Position numbers and translations under genes: made by a program. A DNA stretch of 64,000 bases from Photorhabdus namnaonensis (GTDB taxonomy: Bacteria; Pseudomonadota; Gammaproteobacteria; Enterobacterales; Enterobacteriaceae), in assembly GCF_001684335.1 (NCBI RefSeq), contig NZ_LOIC01000088.1, positions 318,158-382,157 on the forward strand. Direction: 5' to 3'. The notes under the pieces were generated by a model. The model worked only from the letters and a program-made list of their open reading frames with translations. It was not told the DNA's origin and did not search any database. Every line of letters starts with the position of its first letter. The first letter of the stretch is position 1. Positions 9,609-18,918 of this stretch are shown one piece after another.

Positions 9609-10002
9609 TATCTTTTCCTTCTACATTTAATTAATTCACAAATCGTTTTCATTACCCGATATCGATAATTTCTTTATTTGAATTATCTGCATAAGAATAG
9701 ACTGACAAAGATATATCACCATAACTATGAATAAGTGTTTTTGAGATAGCTGATGTTATCTAAAACGCATTAATTGACTATTTTTTGAACCATGTGAAAT
9801 AAATTAGGAAAATTATATTGTTTTATATTACAAAAAATAATAACAGGCATGTTTTGAACAAAATTTCAATAACTTAATATAATTAGATTATTAATCAATT
9901 TATGAAATGGATAATCATATTATATTTATCTAGAATTGATAGTTAAGTCCTGGGGCTTTATTTGTCATAGATAAATCATCCTGTAAAATGGAGGACACTA
10001 TT
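9609..10002. other. AT-rich divergent promoter region
   Basis: About 390 bp between the divergent deacetylase and LPMO genes. It is very AT-rich and holds no convincing ORF. It must contain both promoters, but no specific operator was recognised. Confidence 0.4.
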
Positions 10003-10602
10003 ATGTATAAACATAAAGTGAAAGCGATGACTTTAGCCACGACGATAATTACTGCTTTATTTAATGGCGCATGGGCTCATGGTTATATTGACAGCCCAGG
10101 AAGTCGTGTATTCCTTTGTTCCGCACAGGGAAATGAACAAAATACGGATTGTGGGTTGGTTAAGTATGAGCCTCAATCTCTTGAAGCGAAGAAAGGCTTT
10201 CCACAAGCGGGTCCAGAAGATGGCCATATTGCTAGCGCTGGCATTGGTCATTTTGGCGAATTGGATATTCAAACTGAAGATCGTTGGAAAAAAATCCCTA
10301 TTACTGCCGGTGATATTGCGTTCCAGTGGGAAATTGTGATCCAACACAAAACCTCAAGTTGGGAATATTTTATTACCAAACCTGATTGGGATCCCAATAA
10401 ACCTTTAACCAGAGAGCAATTTAATAGCACACCTTTCTGTTTTGAGGATTATCAGGAAAAAATGCCGGGCAGCAGAGTTATTAATAAATGTACCTTACCA
10501 GAAGGTTATAAAGGTTATCACGTTATACTGGGTGTTTGGACAATTTCAGATACCCTCAATGCATTTTACCAAGTGATTGATACAACAATTAGCCCTGCTT
10601 GA
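10003..10602 (+). CDS. AA10 lytic polysaccharide monooxygenase (chitin-binding protein)
   Basis: This secreted 199-residue protein has a signal peptide ending ALFNGAWA, leaving mature His1 in HGYIDSPGSR. The second copper ligand is in QHKTSSWEYFITKPDW, so both halves of the histidine brace are visible. This matches the CBP21 family, which cleaves crystalline chitin oxidatively. In an insect pathogen the likely target is cuticle or peritrophic-matrix chitin (inference). ATG at 10003 is chosen because GGAGG lies 8 bp upstream; an in-frame ATG at 9988 would overlap that site. It is a single-domain enzyme with no extra chitin-binding module. Confidence 0.93.
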   Translation: MYKHKVKAMTLATTIITALFNGAWAHGYIDSPGSRVFLCSAQGNEQNTDCGLVKYEPQSLEAKKGFPQAGPEDGHIASAGIGHFGELDIQTEDRWKKIPITAGDIAFQWEIVIQHKTSSWEYFITKPDWDPNKPLTREQFNSTPFCFEDYQEKMPGSRVINKCTLPEGYKGYHVILGVWTISDTLNAFYQVIDTTISPA

Positions 10603-10635
10603 TATTTGGTACATCTTATAAAATAACTATTATCG

Positions 10636-10656
10636 GGAACAGCATCATGCTGTTCC
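10636..10656 (+). terminator. Terminator-like hairpin after the LPMO gene
   Basis: A 9-bp perfect stem (GGAACAGCA / TGCTGTTCC) with a 3-base loop, followed by TGTTTA, lies 33 bp after the stop. Confidence 0.6.
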
Positions 10657-10701
10657 TGTTTAAATAGTGCTTATAACCGTTTACAGAAGAAAATGGCCTA
10701 A

Positions 10702-10850
10702 CTAGCCATAAAATGTTTTGAGTTTTTCAGCTAGTTGTGTGGGTGTAAACTCCCCTGTGGCCGTTTTCACCGTTAAGTCCGCGACAAGTAACGCTAACGC
10801 AGCGAGCTCAATGTCGTTTATAACAGGCTGGCCATCTCTTTTTTAATCAT
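10702..10850 (-). pseudogene. Small frameshifted gene with an A-tract slip
   Basis: On the complement, ATG at 10850 reads MIKK and then hits a run of six A. In that frame translation ends after a few more codons. One added base would open RDGQPVINDIELAALALLV and onwards to FYG-stop at 10702, a well-formed 49-residue helical protein. It could be a recent pseudogene, a phase-variable gene or a sequencing slip. Function is not recognised. Confidence 0.45.
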
Positions 10851-10946
10851 TTATTTGTGAAATTTGTGAATGATGTATTACTGCTTTGCGAGTGTAATGT
10901 TGGGTTTGGAGTTTGATTTTTGCACCTTTTTTGTTTTATAATAAAT

Positions 10947-10960
10947 GTATGTTGTAACTA
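10947..10960 (+). promoter_or_regulatory. Replication terminator (Ter) site in front of tus
   Basis: GTATGTTGTAACTA is identical to the core of E. coli TerB, and further A/T matches flank it (a TAAAT lead-in and a following A). It lies 14 bp before the tus start, as in E. coli, where Tus bound here blocks replication forks and represses its own gene. With the G of the lock position at 10947, the non-permissive face looks left. Forks moving rightward should therefore be arrested (inferred from the E. coli orientation). Confidence 0.92.
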
Positions 10961-10974
10961 ATTTTGTTATTGAA

Positions 10975-11901
10975 ATGAATAAATACTTATCAATTGAAGA
11001 TTTGAATCGTTGTTTCCAACAACAAGAGAGTAAGTTGAAACAACTGTACGAACAACTAGATAACTATTCCCTTCTAGCCGCCCACGTGTTCGTTTTGCCA
11101 GAAGTAGAGAAAGGAAGTGAACATGAGCCAGTAACGGAAATCATTGTTAATGAAATGACCGGTAATGACGCACGAAATCTAGGGTTAAGTCATTACCAGA
11201 AGCTATTTATCTATCACAACAATCAAAATATCAGTAGTAAAGCCGCGGTTCGTCTTCCCGGAGTATTATGTTTTTCTGTGAACCAACAACAATATCGATC
11301 TGCTTTACTTTTGATTGAAGAAATTAATAAGTTGAAAGCAGAACTTGAACATATTGTAACTGTGCAATCAGGGGTGGATAAAGAGCAACGGTTTGAATTT
11401 GTTCACAGTCAGCTACATGGTTTAATAACTTTAAACGCTTACAGAGCCATCACTCCCCTTCTCAATCCCGATTCAGTTCGCTTTGGTTGGGCAAATAAAA
11501 ATATCATCAATAAAGTCACAAAAGATCAAATTCTGCAACGTTTGGAAAAAAGCTATAACTCAGGACGTGCCGTTTCCCCTTATTCTCGTGAACAATGGGC
11601 AGCATTAGTCGCCAAAGAAATTATCGATATAAAAAAATTATCCGATGATGTGGTGTTAAAAATCAAACGTCCAGTGAAAGTACAACCTATTGCACGAGTC
11701 TGGTATGCGGAACAACAAAAACAGGTGCAATATGCTTGTCCACTACCAATAATTGCATTTTATGTTAACTATGGTGATAACCAACCAAAGATAGGCAGGC
11801 TTGCTAACTACGATGCCAATGGCATAGTGTATCGCCATAAACCCAAAGCCAAACCACTGGAGTTGATTATTCCAAGACTACATTTATATCGTGAGATTTA
11901 G
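10975..11901 (+). CDS. tus: DNA replication terminus site-binding protein Tus
   Basis: The 308-residue product matches Tus across its length: SSKAAVRLPGVLCFSV, HGLITLNAYRAITPL, RFGWANKNIINK, LKIKRPVKVQPIARVWY and IIPRLHLY. Tus binds Ter DNA as a monomer and stops the DnaB helicase at one face. The start at 10975 (MNKYLSIEDLN) is preferred over GTG/ATG codons at 10945 because those fall inside the Ter site and add non-homologous residues. The ribosome-binding site is weak, consistent with low expression. Adjacency to fumC matches E. coli, although a toxin-antitoxin pair now separates them. Confidence 0.93.
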   Translation: MNKYLSIEDLNRCFQQQESKLKQLYEQLDNYSLLAAHVFVLPEVEKGSEHEPVTEIIVNEMTGNDARNLGLSHYQKLFIYHNNQNISSKAAVRLPGVLCFSVNQQQYRSALLLIEEINKLKAELEHIVTVQSGVDKEQRFEFVHSQLHGLITLNAYRAITPLLNPDSVRFGWANKNIINKVTKDQILQRLEKSYNSGRAVSPYSREQWAALVAKEIIDIKKLSDDVVLKIKRPVKVQPIARVWYAEQQKQVQYACPLPIIAFYVNYGDNQPKIGRLANYDANGIVYRHKPKAKPLELIIPRLHLYREI

Positions 11902-11952
11902 TGTGTGTTGCTAATTTGACCAAAGAGGTGCTTATGCAAGTTTTTACACCAA

Positions 11953-11972
11953 TATTGTTTATACATACAGTA
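11953..11972 (+). promoter_or_regulatory. LexA (SOS) box-like sequence
   Basis: The 20-mer TATTGTTTATACATACAGTA matches the enterobacterial LexA consensus TACTGTATATATATACAGTA at 17 of 20 positions, including three of the four CTGT bases and all of ACAG. Downstream on the + strand only an 8-codon frame (ATG at 12001, after AGGAACA) remains before the toxin-antitoxin genes, which suggests the regulated gene was lost. Confidence 0.4.
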
Positions 11973-12025
11973 TATTGCAGCTATTCAGGAACAGGCTATG
12001 CCGGCAACATATTCACGTTATTGAT

Positions 12026-12358
12026 TCAACTAAGAATTACGGTCAGTCGGGCCAGAACGTCATCCATGATTTTTGCAGGCACACGCTCAAGCCGCTTTCC
12101 GCCCCGTGCGCCCATGTCAATTGTGCGCGGCTGATCGCAGCGCACAACGCCGGTTGTACGTGTACCGGCACCGTCCAGCGATACTGCAAAGCCAGCGGTA
12201 CGGGCAAAATTACCACCGCTGGTAACGGGTACTACTACAGGCAGGCGGGTCACGCGGTTAAAGGCCGCTGGCGTGACAATCAGCACCGGCCGCGTTCCCT
12301 GCTGCTCATGGCCTGCGGTAGGGTCGAGTGAGACAAGCCAGATTTCCCCTCTCTCCAT
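12026..12358 (-). CDS. ChpB/PemK-like endoribonuclease toxin
   Basis: This 110-residue MazF-superfamily protein starts MERGEIWLVSLDP and contains GHEQQGTRPVLIVTP and PVTSGGNFARTAGFAVSL, closest in pattern to ChpB. Such toxins cut mRNA at short motifs when the antitoxin is lost. The start at 12358 sits one base after the antitoxin stop, and longer upstream starts would lie inside the antitoxin gene. The higher GC of this pair compared with its neighbours suggests acquisition by transfer. Confidence 0.88.
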   Translation of the reverse strand: MERGEIWLVSLDPTAGHEQQGTRPVLIVTPAAFNRVTRLPVVVPVTSGGNFARTAGFAVSLDGAGTRTTGVVRCDQPRTIDMGARGGKRLERVPAKIMDDVLARLTVILS

Positions 12359-12359
12359 A

Positions 12360-12617
12360 TCAGATTGCCTCCCGGCCTGCAGCTGGCGCGTCCAGCCATT
12401 CACGATCTTCTGCACTGATTTCGGCATCCGGATCGCACTGTGCCAGCAGTTCAGCAAGCGAATATTGTGGGCGCTTGTGCGGCTCCACTATCAGCCGGCC
12501 ATTATCAATGACCATGCCGACTTCATTATCTGCTCCCAGAGACAGTGCGTTCAGCAGCGCCGGCGGAACGGTCAGCATAACGGAGCCACCGACTCTCTTC
12601 AGACGAGTGGTATGCAT
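12360..12617 (-). CDS. ChpS/MazE-like antitoxin
   Basis: This 85-residue AbrB-fold antitoxin has an N-terminal DNA-binding swapped hairpin (RLKRVGGSVMLTVPPALLNAL). Its C-terminus, YSLAELLAQCDPDAE, is nearly the ChpS pattern and wraps the toxin. It is the first gene of the pair, as usual. The promoter region 12628-12710 contains A/T repeats (AAAAGTTATATAT and ATATATAACTTTTT) that could be its autoregulatory operator. The pair is inserted between tus and fumC. Confidence 0.88.
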   Translation of the reverse strand: MHTTRLKRVGGSVMLTVPPALLNALSLGADNEVGMVIDNGRLIVEPHKRPQYSLAELLAQCDPDAEISAEDREWLDAPAAGREAI

Positions 12618-12794
12618 ATTTCACCTCCATAAAAGTTATATATAAATATAACATCCAACAGGGAAATAAACCAAGCGGCAACACTAAAAAGTTAAATAAA
12701 TATATAACTTTTTATCCCAGAAGCGTAGCAGGCCCACTGCCAGTAGCGGTGGAAACCATAAACCTAATCCCACGTATTCCCGTTTAAATAAAAA

Positions 12795-12815
12795 ACCGGA
12801 GCACTCGTCTCCGGT
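12795..12815 (-). terminator. fumC rho-independent terminator
   Basis: On the complement, a 7-bp stem ACCGGAG / CTCCGGT with a 7-base loop is followed by a run of T, 25 bp after the fumC stop. Confidence 0.85.
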
Positions 12816-12840
12816 CAGTATTTCATAGCTCAAACAACAA

Positions 12841-14235
12841 TTACTTCAAGCTGCCAACCATATCTTCTGGACGAACCCATTCATCAAACTCAGTTTCTGT
12901 CAGATAACCCAGTTTCATCGCCGACTGTTTCAATGTCAGCCCTTCTTTATGAGCTTTCTTGGCAATTTCGGCGGCTTTGTCATAACCGATATGCGTATTC
13001 AATGCCGTTACCAGCATCAGAGATTCATTCAGCAATTGAGTAATGCGATCGCGATTAGGTTCGAGACCGATTGCGCAATGTTCATTGAAGCTACGCATAC
13101 CATCAGCCAACAAACGAACGGATTGCAAGAAGTTATTAATCACCATTGGACGGAACACATTTAGCTCAAAATTACCAGACGCCCCACCAATATTGATAGC
13201 AACATCATTACCCATCACCTGAGCACAAAGCATAGTCACCGCTTCACACTGAGTTGGGTTAACTTTACCTGGCATGATTGAGCTACCCGGTTCATTTTCA
13301 GGAATTGAAATTTCGCCGATACCACAGCGAGGACCGGAAGCCAACCAACGAACATCGTTTGCAATCTTCATCATGGATGCAGCCAGACCTTTTAATGCGC
13401 CATGAGAATGAACCAGAGCGTCACAAGTCGCCAGCGCTTCAAATTTATTTGGCGCAGTCACAAACGGATGATTGGTCAGTTCAGCCAATTTCTTAGCAAC
13501 ACGAACAGCATATTCAGGATGAGTATTTAAACCGGTGCCAACCGCGGTTCCCCCTAGCGCCAGTTCACAAACATGAGGAACGCTGTCTTCAATGTGTTTC
13601 AGGTTATGCGTTAACATCGCTACCCAACCAGAAATTTCCTGGCCAAGGGTCAATGGCGTCGCATCTTGCAAGTGTGTACGACCAATTTTAACGATATCCT
13701 TATAAGCTTCAGCTTTATCAGCCAATGTTTTTTGTAATATTTTCAGCTCAGGGATAAGGTGTTCACGCAACGCGATAACAGCGGCAACATGCATTGCTGT
13801 TGGGAAAACGTCGTTAGAACTCTGACTTTTATTTACATCATCATTAGGATGGATAAGGCGTTCATTCCCTCTCGCCCCGCCAATGATCTCACTACCACGG
13901 TTCGCCAACACTTCGTTCATGTTCATGTTACTTTGTGTTCCAGAACCGGTCTGCCAGATAGCAAGCGGAAATTCTGTCGGATGTTTACCTTCCAGCACCT
14001 CTTTCGCGGCAGCAATAATTGCTTCTCCACGCTCTTGCGGCAGAAGGCCCAAATCCATATTGACACTGGCCGCAGCCTGTTTGGTCAATGCCAGAGCATA
14101 AATTAACGCAACCGGCATTTTCTCCTGCGAAATGCGGAAATGCTCAAGCGAGCGTTGAGTTTGCGCTCCCCACAATTGGTCAGCAGGTACTTCGATAGGC
14201 CCCATTGAGTCTTTTTCAATGCGAGTGGCTGCCAT
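12841..14235 (-). CDS. fumC: Class II fumarate hydratase
   Basis: This 464-residue oxygen-stable fumarase of the TCA cycle interconverts fumarate and L-malate. It carries the family signature [11 protein letters not shown], the substrate-site segments [10 protein letters not shown] and [14 protein letters not shown], and [14 protein letters not shown] with the catalytic histidine. The length matches E. coli FumC (467). A strong AGGAGA site precedes the start. Its own terminator follows, and it runs divergently from manA as in E. coli. Confidence 0.97.
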   Translation of the reverse strand: MAATRIEKDSMGPIEVPADQLWGAQTQRSLEHFRISQEKMPVALIYALALTKQAAASVNMDLGLLPQERGEAIIAAAKEVLEGKHPTEFPLAIWQTGSGTQSNMNMNEVLANRGSEIIGGARGNERLIHPNDDVNKSQSSNDVFPTAMHVAAVIALREHLIPELKILQKTLADKAEAYKDIVKIGRTHLQDATPLTLGQEISGWVAMLTHNLKHIEDSVPHVCELALGGTAVGTGLNTHPEYAVRVAKKLAELTNHPFVTAPNKFEALATCDALVHSHGALKGLAASMMKIANDVRWLASGPRCGIGEISIPENEPGSSIMPGKVNPTQCEAVTMLCAQVMGNDVAINIGGASGNFELNVFRPMVINNFLQSVRLLADGMRSFNEHCAIGLEPNRDRITQLLNESLMLVTALNTHIGYDKAAEIAKKAHKEGLTLKQSAMKLGYLTETEFDEWVRPEDMVGSLK

Positions 14236-14405
14236 TACTATCTCTCCTTAACACACAGAATAATCGAATCAGTCTTTGCAGATAAACTGATTAACATTCT
14301 GTTATCATGCCACATATTAGTTCCTGATTATGCCAACCAAGTCGTATTTATCGTATTGTGGTAGAAAGGAAATAGATTGATTTTTTTAAAAAGAGAGTAA
14401 CGGCC

Positions 14406-15578
14406 ATGTTGAAGATGATAAATCAGATCCAGCACTATTCATGGGGAAGTAAAACCGCCCTGACCGATATTTATGGTGTTGAAAATCCAGATAATCTGCC
14501 AATGGCTGAATTATGGATGGGCGCCCATCCTAAAAGCAGTTCATTTGTAACCAATCCTAAAACGGGAAAACCCATTGCTTTAAATGAATTAATAGCCAGT
14601 GATCCGAAGAAATATCTGGGGAAAAAAGTTTCAGATAGATTTCACCGTTTACCTTTCCTATTTAAGGTATTGTGCGCGGCTCAACCTCTCTCAATTCAGG
14701 TTCATCCTGATAAAAAATCCGCAGAAGAGGGTTTTGCCAAAGAGAATATCGCCGGTATTCCATTGAATTCACCCGAAAGAAATTACAAAGATGATAACCA
14801 TAAACCCGAATTGGTTTATGCCCTTACCCCTTTCCGGGCAATGAATGGATTCCGTCCATTAAACGAAATCGCGCAATTACTGGAATTCGTTACTGCGGCC
14901 CATCCCAAGATTCCGTTCTTTATTCAAACACCAAATGAACATAATCTTGCCTGCTTATTTTCCCAATTGCTTAATATGAGCGGTAAACAAAAGCAGTTAG
15001 CTCTTGGCGTATTAAAATCGGCGTTAAACAGTCGACTCGGTGAACCTTGGGATTCTATCAAGAAAATGACGGCGTTTTATCCCGATGACAATGGACTGTT
15101 TATTCCACTTTTACTTAATGTCATCGAGCTTGAACCCGGTCAAGCCATGTTTTTATGTGCTCGCACGCCTCACGCTTATCTGGAGGGGGTTGCGCTTGAA
15201 GTTATGGCAAATTCAGATAACGTCCTACGAGCGGGTTTGACCAATAAATATATCGATATTCCTGAGTTAATGGCAAACCTTGATTTTGTGTCAAAACCAA
15301 CAAACACCTTATTTACGCTACCGAAACAGGAAAAAACAGCGAAAAATTTCCCTATTCCAGTAGATGATTTTGCATTTTCTATTTATTCTCTATCAGAGCA
15401 GCCAATTACGCTTGATAACAATTCAGCATCGATTGTTTTTTGTGTTGAAGGTCAAACAGTTATACAATCTGGAGAACACCAATTAAGAATTTTCCCAGGT
15501 GAGTCAGTATTTATATCTGCTGCCGAAAAGGCTGTGATTATTCACGGTGATGGTTTTACCGCCCAGGTTTTTAATTAA
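14406..15578 (+). CDS. manA: Mannose-6-phosphate isomerase
   Basis: This 390-residue type I phosphomannose isomerase has the zinc-binding segments LSIQVHPDKKSAEEG and DDNHKPELVYAL, and the catalytic-region LEPGQAMFLCARTPHAYLEG. It interconverts mannose-6-phosphate and fructose-6-phosphate for mannose use and GDP-sugar supply. The length equals the E. coli enzyme. It is divergent from fumC and has its own terminator. Confidence 0.96.
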   Translation: MLKMINQIQHYSWGSKTALTDIYGVENPDNLPMAELWMGAHPKSSSFVTNPKTGKPIALNELIASDPKKYLGKKVSDRFHRLPFLFKVLCAAQPLSIQVHPDKKSAEEGFAKENIAGIPLNSPERNYKDDNHKPELVYALTPFRAMNGFRPLNEIAQLLEFVTAAHPKIPFFIQTPNEHNLACLFSQLLNMSGKQKQLALGVLKSALNSRLGEPWDSIKKMTAFYPDDNGLFIPLLLNVIELEPGQAMFLCARTPHAYLEGVALEVMANSDNVLRAGLTNKYIDIPELMANLDFVSKPTNTLFTLPKQEKTAKNFPIPVDDFAFSIYSLSEQPITLDNNSASIVFCVEGQTVIQSGEHQLRIFPGESVFISAAEKAVIIHGDGFTAQVFN

Positions 15579-15610
15579 TAATGCCAATCTGGGCCTGAAA
15601 CTTATTCACA

Positions 15611-15652
15611 GGCCGTTAAGCGCTGCTTAAATTCCAAGTGATGCTAACGGCC
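15611..15652 (+). terminator. manA terminator
   Basis: GGCCGTTA and TAACGGCC form an 8-bp outer stem around a 26-base loop, followed by GTTTTTAT. Confidence 0.7.
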
Positions 15653-15719
15653 GTTTTTATACTAAAAGAGCACATATTACTTACTTGCAAAGTATGTGCT
15701 AAAAGGATGGATTTCCATT

Positions 15720-17273
15720 ATGAAAAAATCGTTAGTGGCCGTAGGCATTATTGTTGCCTTAGGAGCAGCCTGGACTGGAGCCTCATGGTATACAGGTAAA
15801 CAGATCGAACAGCGTATAGATCAATCGATTTCCCGCGCTAATGCTGAAATGAAAAAAGCTTTCCCTGAAACAGGTCTGATGTTACAGAGTAAAGATTTCC
15901 ACCGTGGCGTGTTCAGTTCTGACGTTCGTCTCGTTTTAAAAGCTAAAGATGGCGTTGAAAACGCAGAAATTAAACCAGGTGAAGAGATTTCAATTAAGTC
16001 TGTGATTGATCACGGCCCTTTCCCACTCGCACAAGTGAAAAAACTAACCTTAATTCCTAGTATGGCTTCTGTTCATTCCGAACTGGAGAATAATGAAGCT
16101 TTAAAACCGCTGTTTGAAATCACTAAAGGAAAATCGCTGCTAACTTCTGATTCACGTGTCAGTTATCGTGGCTTTGTTATTTCTGATGTTGATATCATCC
16201 CTGTCGAATTTGAAAAAAATGGGGCTAAGTTCAATTTCTCCGGCGCCAAACTGACTTCCGATCTCAGTCGTGATCTGAAAGAGATATCACTGGCAATCAA
16301 GAGTGACCAGTTAGCCATCAATAAAAATGACGAAAATTTCCTTGTCAAAGGTATTGATTTAAACCTGTCCAATAAAAAAGGCAAATTTGATATCTATGTT
16401 GGCGATCAAAGCATTAAAATTCAGGAAATCAGTCTAAAAGGCATCGGCAATGAAGATATGATGCTTTCCGGTGTTAAAATAGATTCAAATATTGGTGAAG
16501 ATGAAACTAATCTGAAAGGGAAAATCACTTACAGTTTAGATGGCCTCAAACTGAAAAATATTGATTTTGGTTCTGGTAAGTTTGTCATTACCGCGGATCG
16601 TCTGGATGGTGAAGCCGTTCGTCAGTTTACTCAAGCTTACAATGATGCAGCCGCTAAATCACTCTCTTCTGGTGATCTCTCTTCCGATGCGGCAGATACC
16701 GCTATTATTGACGCGGTATTGTCTAACCTGCCTATTTTACTGAAAAACAATCCACAATTTGGTATCGAACCATTAACCTGGAAAAATTCCAAAGGTGAAA
16801 GCACCATTAATTACCAAGTGAGTTTGAAGAACTTACCGAAAGATAAAAGTAGCTTGTACTCAATGAAAACAGAAGAAGCTATTCGCACTTTAATTCAGAA
16901 CATGTCTCTGAATGTCACATTACCAAGACCTATGATGATTGAGTTCTCCACTCAGTCAATGATCATGAATGGCATGGATAAAGCAAAGGCTGAACAGAAT
17001 GCTGAACAACAGATAAATCAGTTTGAACAATTAGGCCAACTGTTTAAACTTACCACTGTTGATAAAGATGCTATCAGCATTAAGTTTAACTATGCAGACG
17101 GTAATGTAGAAATGAACGGTAAGAAAATGCCTTTACATCAGTTCCTGTCTGAATACTATTTATCCGACGACTCTTCTGATAATAACGAAGCACCAGAGCA
17201 AACAATGCCAGAAGGCGACACCCACGACAGCGGAAAAGAGAAAACAGAAGGCACTGTGCAACCTGCTCAATAA
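15720..17273 (+). CDS. ydgA: YdgA family protein (DUF945)
   Basis: This 517-residue protein has an N-terminal hydrophobic signal/anchor ([17 protein letters not shown]) and a long periplasmic beta-rich domain. It has the family opening [13 protein letters not shown] and the recurrent linear pattern of DUF945. The biochemical role is unknown. ATG at 15720 is chosen for the anchor start and a preceding AAGGA; a start 24 bp upstream would place charged residues before the signal. It lies between manA and add, the E. coli order. The acidic glutamine-rich tail (about 30 residues) is low-complexity. Confidence 0.92.
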   Translation: MKKSLVAVGIIVALGAAWTGASWYTGKQIEQRIDQSISRANAEMKKAFPETGLMLQSKDFHRGVFSSDVRLVLKAKDGVENAEIKPGEEISIKSVIDHGPFPLAQVKKLTLIPSMASVHSELENNEALKPLFEITKGKSLLTSDSRVSYRGFVISDVDIIPVEFEKNGAKFNFSGAKLTSDLSRDLKEISLAIKSDQLAINKNDENFLVKGIDLNLSNKKGKFDIYVGDQSIKIQEISLKGIGNEDMMLSGVKIDSNIGEDETNLKGKITYSLDGLKLKNIDFGSGKFVITADRLDGEAVRQFTQAYNDAAAKSLSSGDLSSDAADTAIIDAVLSNLPILLKNNPQFGIEPLTWKNSKGESTINYQVSLKNLPKDKSSLYSMKTEEAIRTLIQNMSLNVTLPRPMMIEFSTQSMIMNGMDKAKAEQNAEQQINQFEQLGQLFKLTTVDKDAISIKFNYADGNVEMNGKKMPLHQFLSEYYLSDDSSDNNEAPEQTMPEGDTHDSGKEKTEGTVQPAQ

Positions 17274-17289
17274 AACGCGCTATTAAATT

Positions 17290-17312
17290 GCCAGTCAACG
17301 TATGTGACTGGC
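17290..17312 (+). terminator. ydgA terminator
   Basis: An 8-bp stem GCCAGTCA / TGACTGGC with a 7-base loop is followed by ATTTTTAT, between ydgA and add. Confidence 0.8.
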
Positions 17313-17338
17313 ATTTTTATATAAAAAAGGACCGGAAT

Positions 17339-18340
17339 GTGATTGACATAAAACTCCCACTGACAGATTTACACCGCCACCTTGATGGAAATATCCGGCC
17401 GGAGACTATTTTAGATCTCGCCACCCAGCATAATATTCAGCTTCCAGCAAACGATCTGGAATCACTGCGCCCTCACGTACAAATTATTAACAATGAACCG
17501 AGCCTGGTAAGCTTTTTACAAAAACTTGATTGGGGAGTGGCGGTACTGGCTGATTTGGACGCCTGTCGTCGTGTTGCTATTGAAAATGTTGAGGATGCCA
17601 TCAATTCTGGGCTCGATTATGCTGAGTTACGTTTTTCCCCTTATTACATGGCGATGAACCACAAATTGCCGATTGAAGGGGTCGTTGAGGCAATTATTGA
17701 TGGAATCCATTCTGCCCGTCAAAATCACGATATCAACATTCGCCTTATCGGAATTTTAAGCAGAACTTTTGGTGAACAAGCCTGTACTCAGGAATTAGCC
17801 GCCCTGCTAGCCCATCGCCAACATATTACAGCATTGGATCTGGCGGGTGACGAGTTAGGTTTTCCCGGTCATCTGTTTCAATCTCATTTTACCAAAGCCC
17901 GTGATGCTGGCTGGCAAATAACTATCCATGCCGGTGAAGCCGCCGGCGCTGAAAGTATTTGGCAAGCCATTCGTGAATTAGGAGCCACTCGTATTGGTCA
18001 TGGAGTAAAAGCCATTACCGATCCCGGATTGATGGATTATTTGGTTGAAAACCGTATTGGTATTGAAGCCTGTTTAACTTCAAACCTTCAAACCAGCACC
18101 GTCAGTTCTTTATTGGATCATCCACTGAAACAATTTCTGGAAAAAGGTATTCTTGCTTCCATTAATACCGATGATCCGGCGGTTGAAGGCATAGACATCC
18201 GCCATGAATATGAAGTTGCCGCACCTGCCGCAGGTTTATCTATTGCTCAAATTCGCCAGGCTCAGATAAATGGGCTGGAAACCGCTTTTATCTGTGATGC
18301 AGAAAAACAGGCATTACGTATGAAAGCAGCAAGTCGTTAA
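17339..18340 (+). CDS. add: Adenosine deaminase
   Basis: This 333-residue zinc enzyme deaminates adenosine and deoxyadenosine in purine salvage. Metal and catalytic motifs are present: [43 protein letters not shown] [11 protein letters not shown], and [13 protein letters not shown] start at 17339 is inferred: it gives exactly the E. coli length, has an AAGG site and no alternative ATG in frame. A ~135-bp partial copy of the middle of this gene lies downstream at 20432. Confidence 0.95.
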   Translation: MIDIKLPLTDLHRHLDGNIRPETILDLATQHNIQLPANDLESLRPHVQIINNEPSLVSFLQKLDWGVAVLADLDACRRVAIENVEDAINSGLDYAELRFSPYYMAMNHKLPIEGVVEAIIDGIHSARQNHDINIRLIGILSRTFGEQACTQELAALLAHRQHITALDLAGDELGFPGHLFQSHFTKARDAGWQITIHAGEAAGAESIWQAIRELGATRIGHGVKAITDPGLMDYLVENRIGIEACLTSNLQTSTVSSLLDHPLKQFLEKGILASINTDDPAVEGIDIRHEYEVAAPAAGLSIAQIRQAQINGLETAFICDAEKQALRMKAASR

Positions 18341-18354
18341 ATATAAACAGTTCG

Positions 18355-18373
18355 GGAATGGGTTTTCCATTCC
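18355..18373 (+). terminator. Hairpin after add
   Basis: A 7-bp stem GGAATGG / CCATTCC with a 5-base loop lies 14 bp after the add stop, without a T-run. It could be a weak terminator. Confidence 0.4.
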
Positions 18374-18374
18374 T

Positions 18375-18494
18375 GATTATGGTTATTACTTGAAATATAA
18401 TGTACAAATAGGAGGGGCCGCTCATGCCTCAGATCCCAATAGAAACTACGATGCCCAAATTACTTATTATTTATTAGGGATCACGGTTATGTAA
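18375..18494 (+). pseudogene. Possible C-terminal scrap of a beta-barrel or similar protein
   Basis: A 40-codon start-less frame reads DYGYYLKYNVQIGGAAHASD and ends YDAQITYYLLGITVM-stop, with alternating hydrophobic residues like outer-membrane beta strands. It overlaps the broken PIN toxin on the other strand. It could be a remnant or chance. Confidence 0.25.
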
Positions 18495-18574
18495 TCACTG
18501 ACAATATCTGCTTTCAATTTTTCCGGTTCATATGCCATAAACAACAGAATATTGGTATCTAACAACAAATCCAT
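18467..18574 (-). pseudogene. Truncated PIN-domain (VapC-like) toxin
   Basis: ATG at 18574 overlaps the antitoxin stop (TAATG). The frame begins MDLLLDTNILLFMAYEPEKL, the canonical PIN start with the first catalytic aspartate in DTN, but stops after 35 residues. The rest of the ~130-residue toxin, including the other acidic residues, is missing. The antitoxin upstream is intact. Confidence 0.8.
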
Positions 18575-18819
18575 TAGGAGTATTTTCCTTCAAATATATC
18601 AATAATTTCGGTGCTGTTCATATCGTCAAAATTGGCGGGAACTCTACCTTTGCCTTTGAGGAAACCGAGCTTGCGCTTAGGTTTATCTTCTCTGTATGCG
18701 ATAACTTTAACCAATGCCTGACCATTCTTGGCAATTACTACGGGTTCACCAGTGCGAACGACTTCCTGGATAATTCTGGACAAGTTAGTTTTCGCGTCGT
18801 AAATATTAACCTTTTCCAT
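18574..18819 (-). CDS. Phd/YefM-family antitoxin
   Basis: This 81-residue protein begins MEKVNIYDAKTNLSRIIQEV and continues with GEPVVIAKNGQALVKVIAY, the Phd/YefM DNA-binding fold; the C-terminal tail neutralises the partner toxin. ATG at 18819 has an AGAGGTCAT context and is favoured over a start 57 bp upstream, which adds unrelated residues. An imperfect inverted repeat (GGTCTAGTC...GTTAGACTAA, about 18868-18887) upstream is a likely autoregulatory operator. Its cognate PIN toxin is truncated, so this is an orphan antitoxin. Confidence 0.85.
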   Translation of the reverse strand: MEKVNIYDAKTNLSRIIQEVVRTGEPVVIAKNGQALVKVIAYREDKPKRKLGFLKGKGRVPANFDDMNSTEIIDIFEGKYS

Positions 18820-18918
18820 AAAATGACCTCTTGTTGTACATACTTTAAGCATAGTTATTTTTATTGGTCTAGTCAATTTGGTTAGACTAATGGTTTGCTT
18901 ACAACTTACTAAACTGTC

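Noticed and set aside
10945..10974. Upstream start for tus giving ten extra residues
   Set aside because: It lies inside the Ter site, has no ribosome-binding site and adds residues not found in Tus.
11901..12331. Small + strand frames after tus
   Set aside because: They overlap the ChpB-like toxin in antisense and contain no conserved motif; only the LexA-like box was kept.
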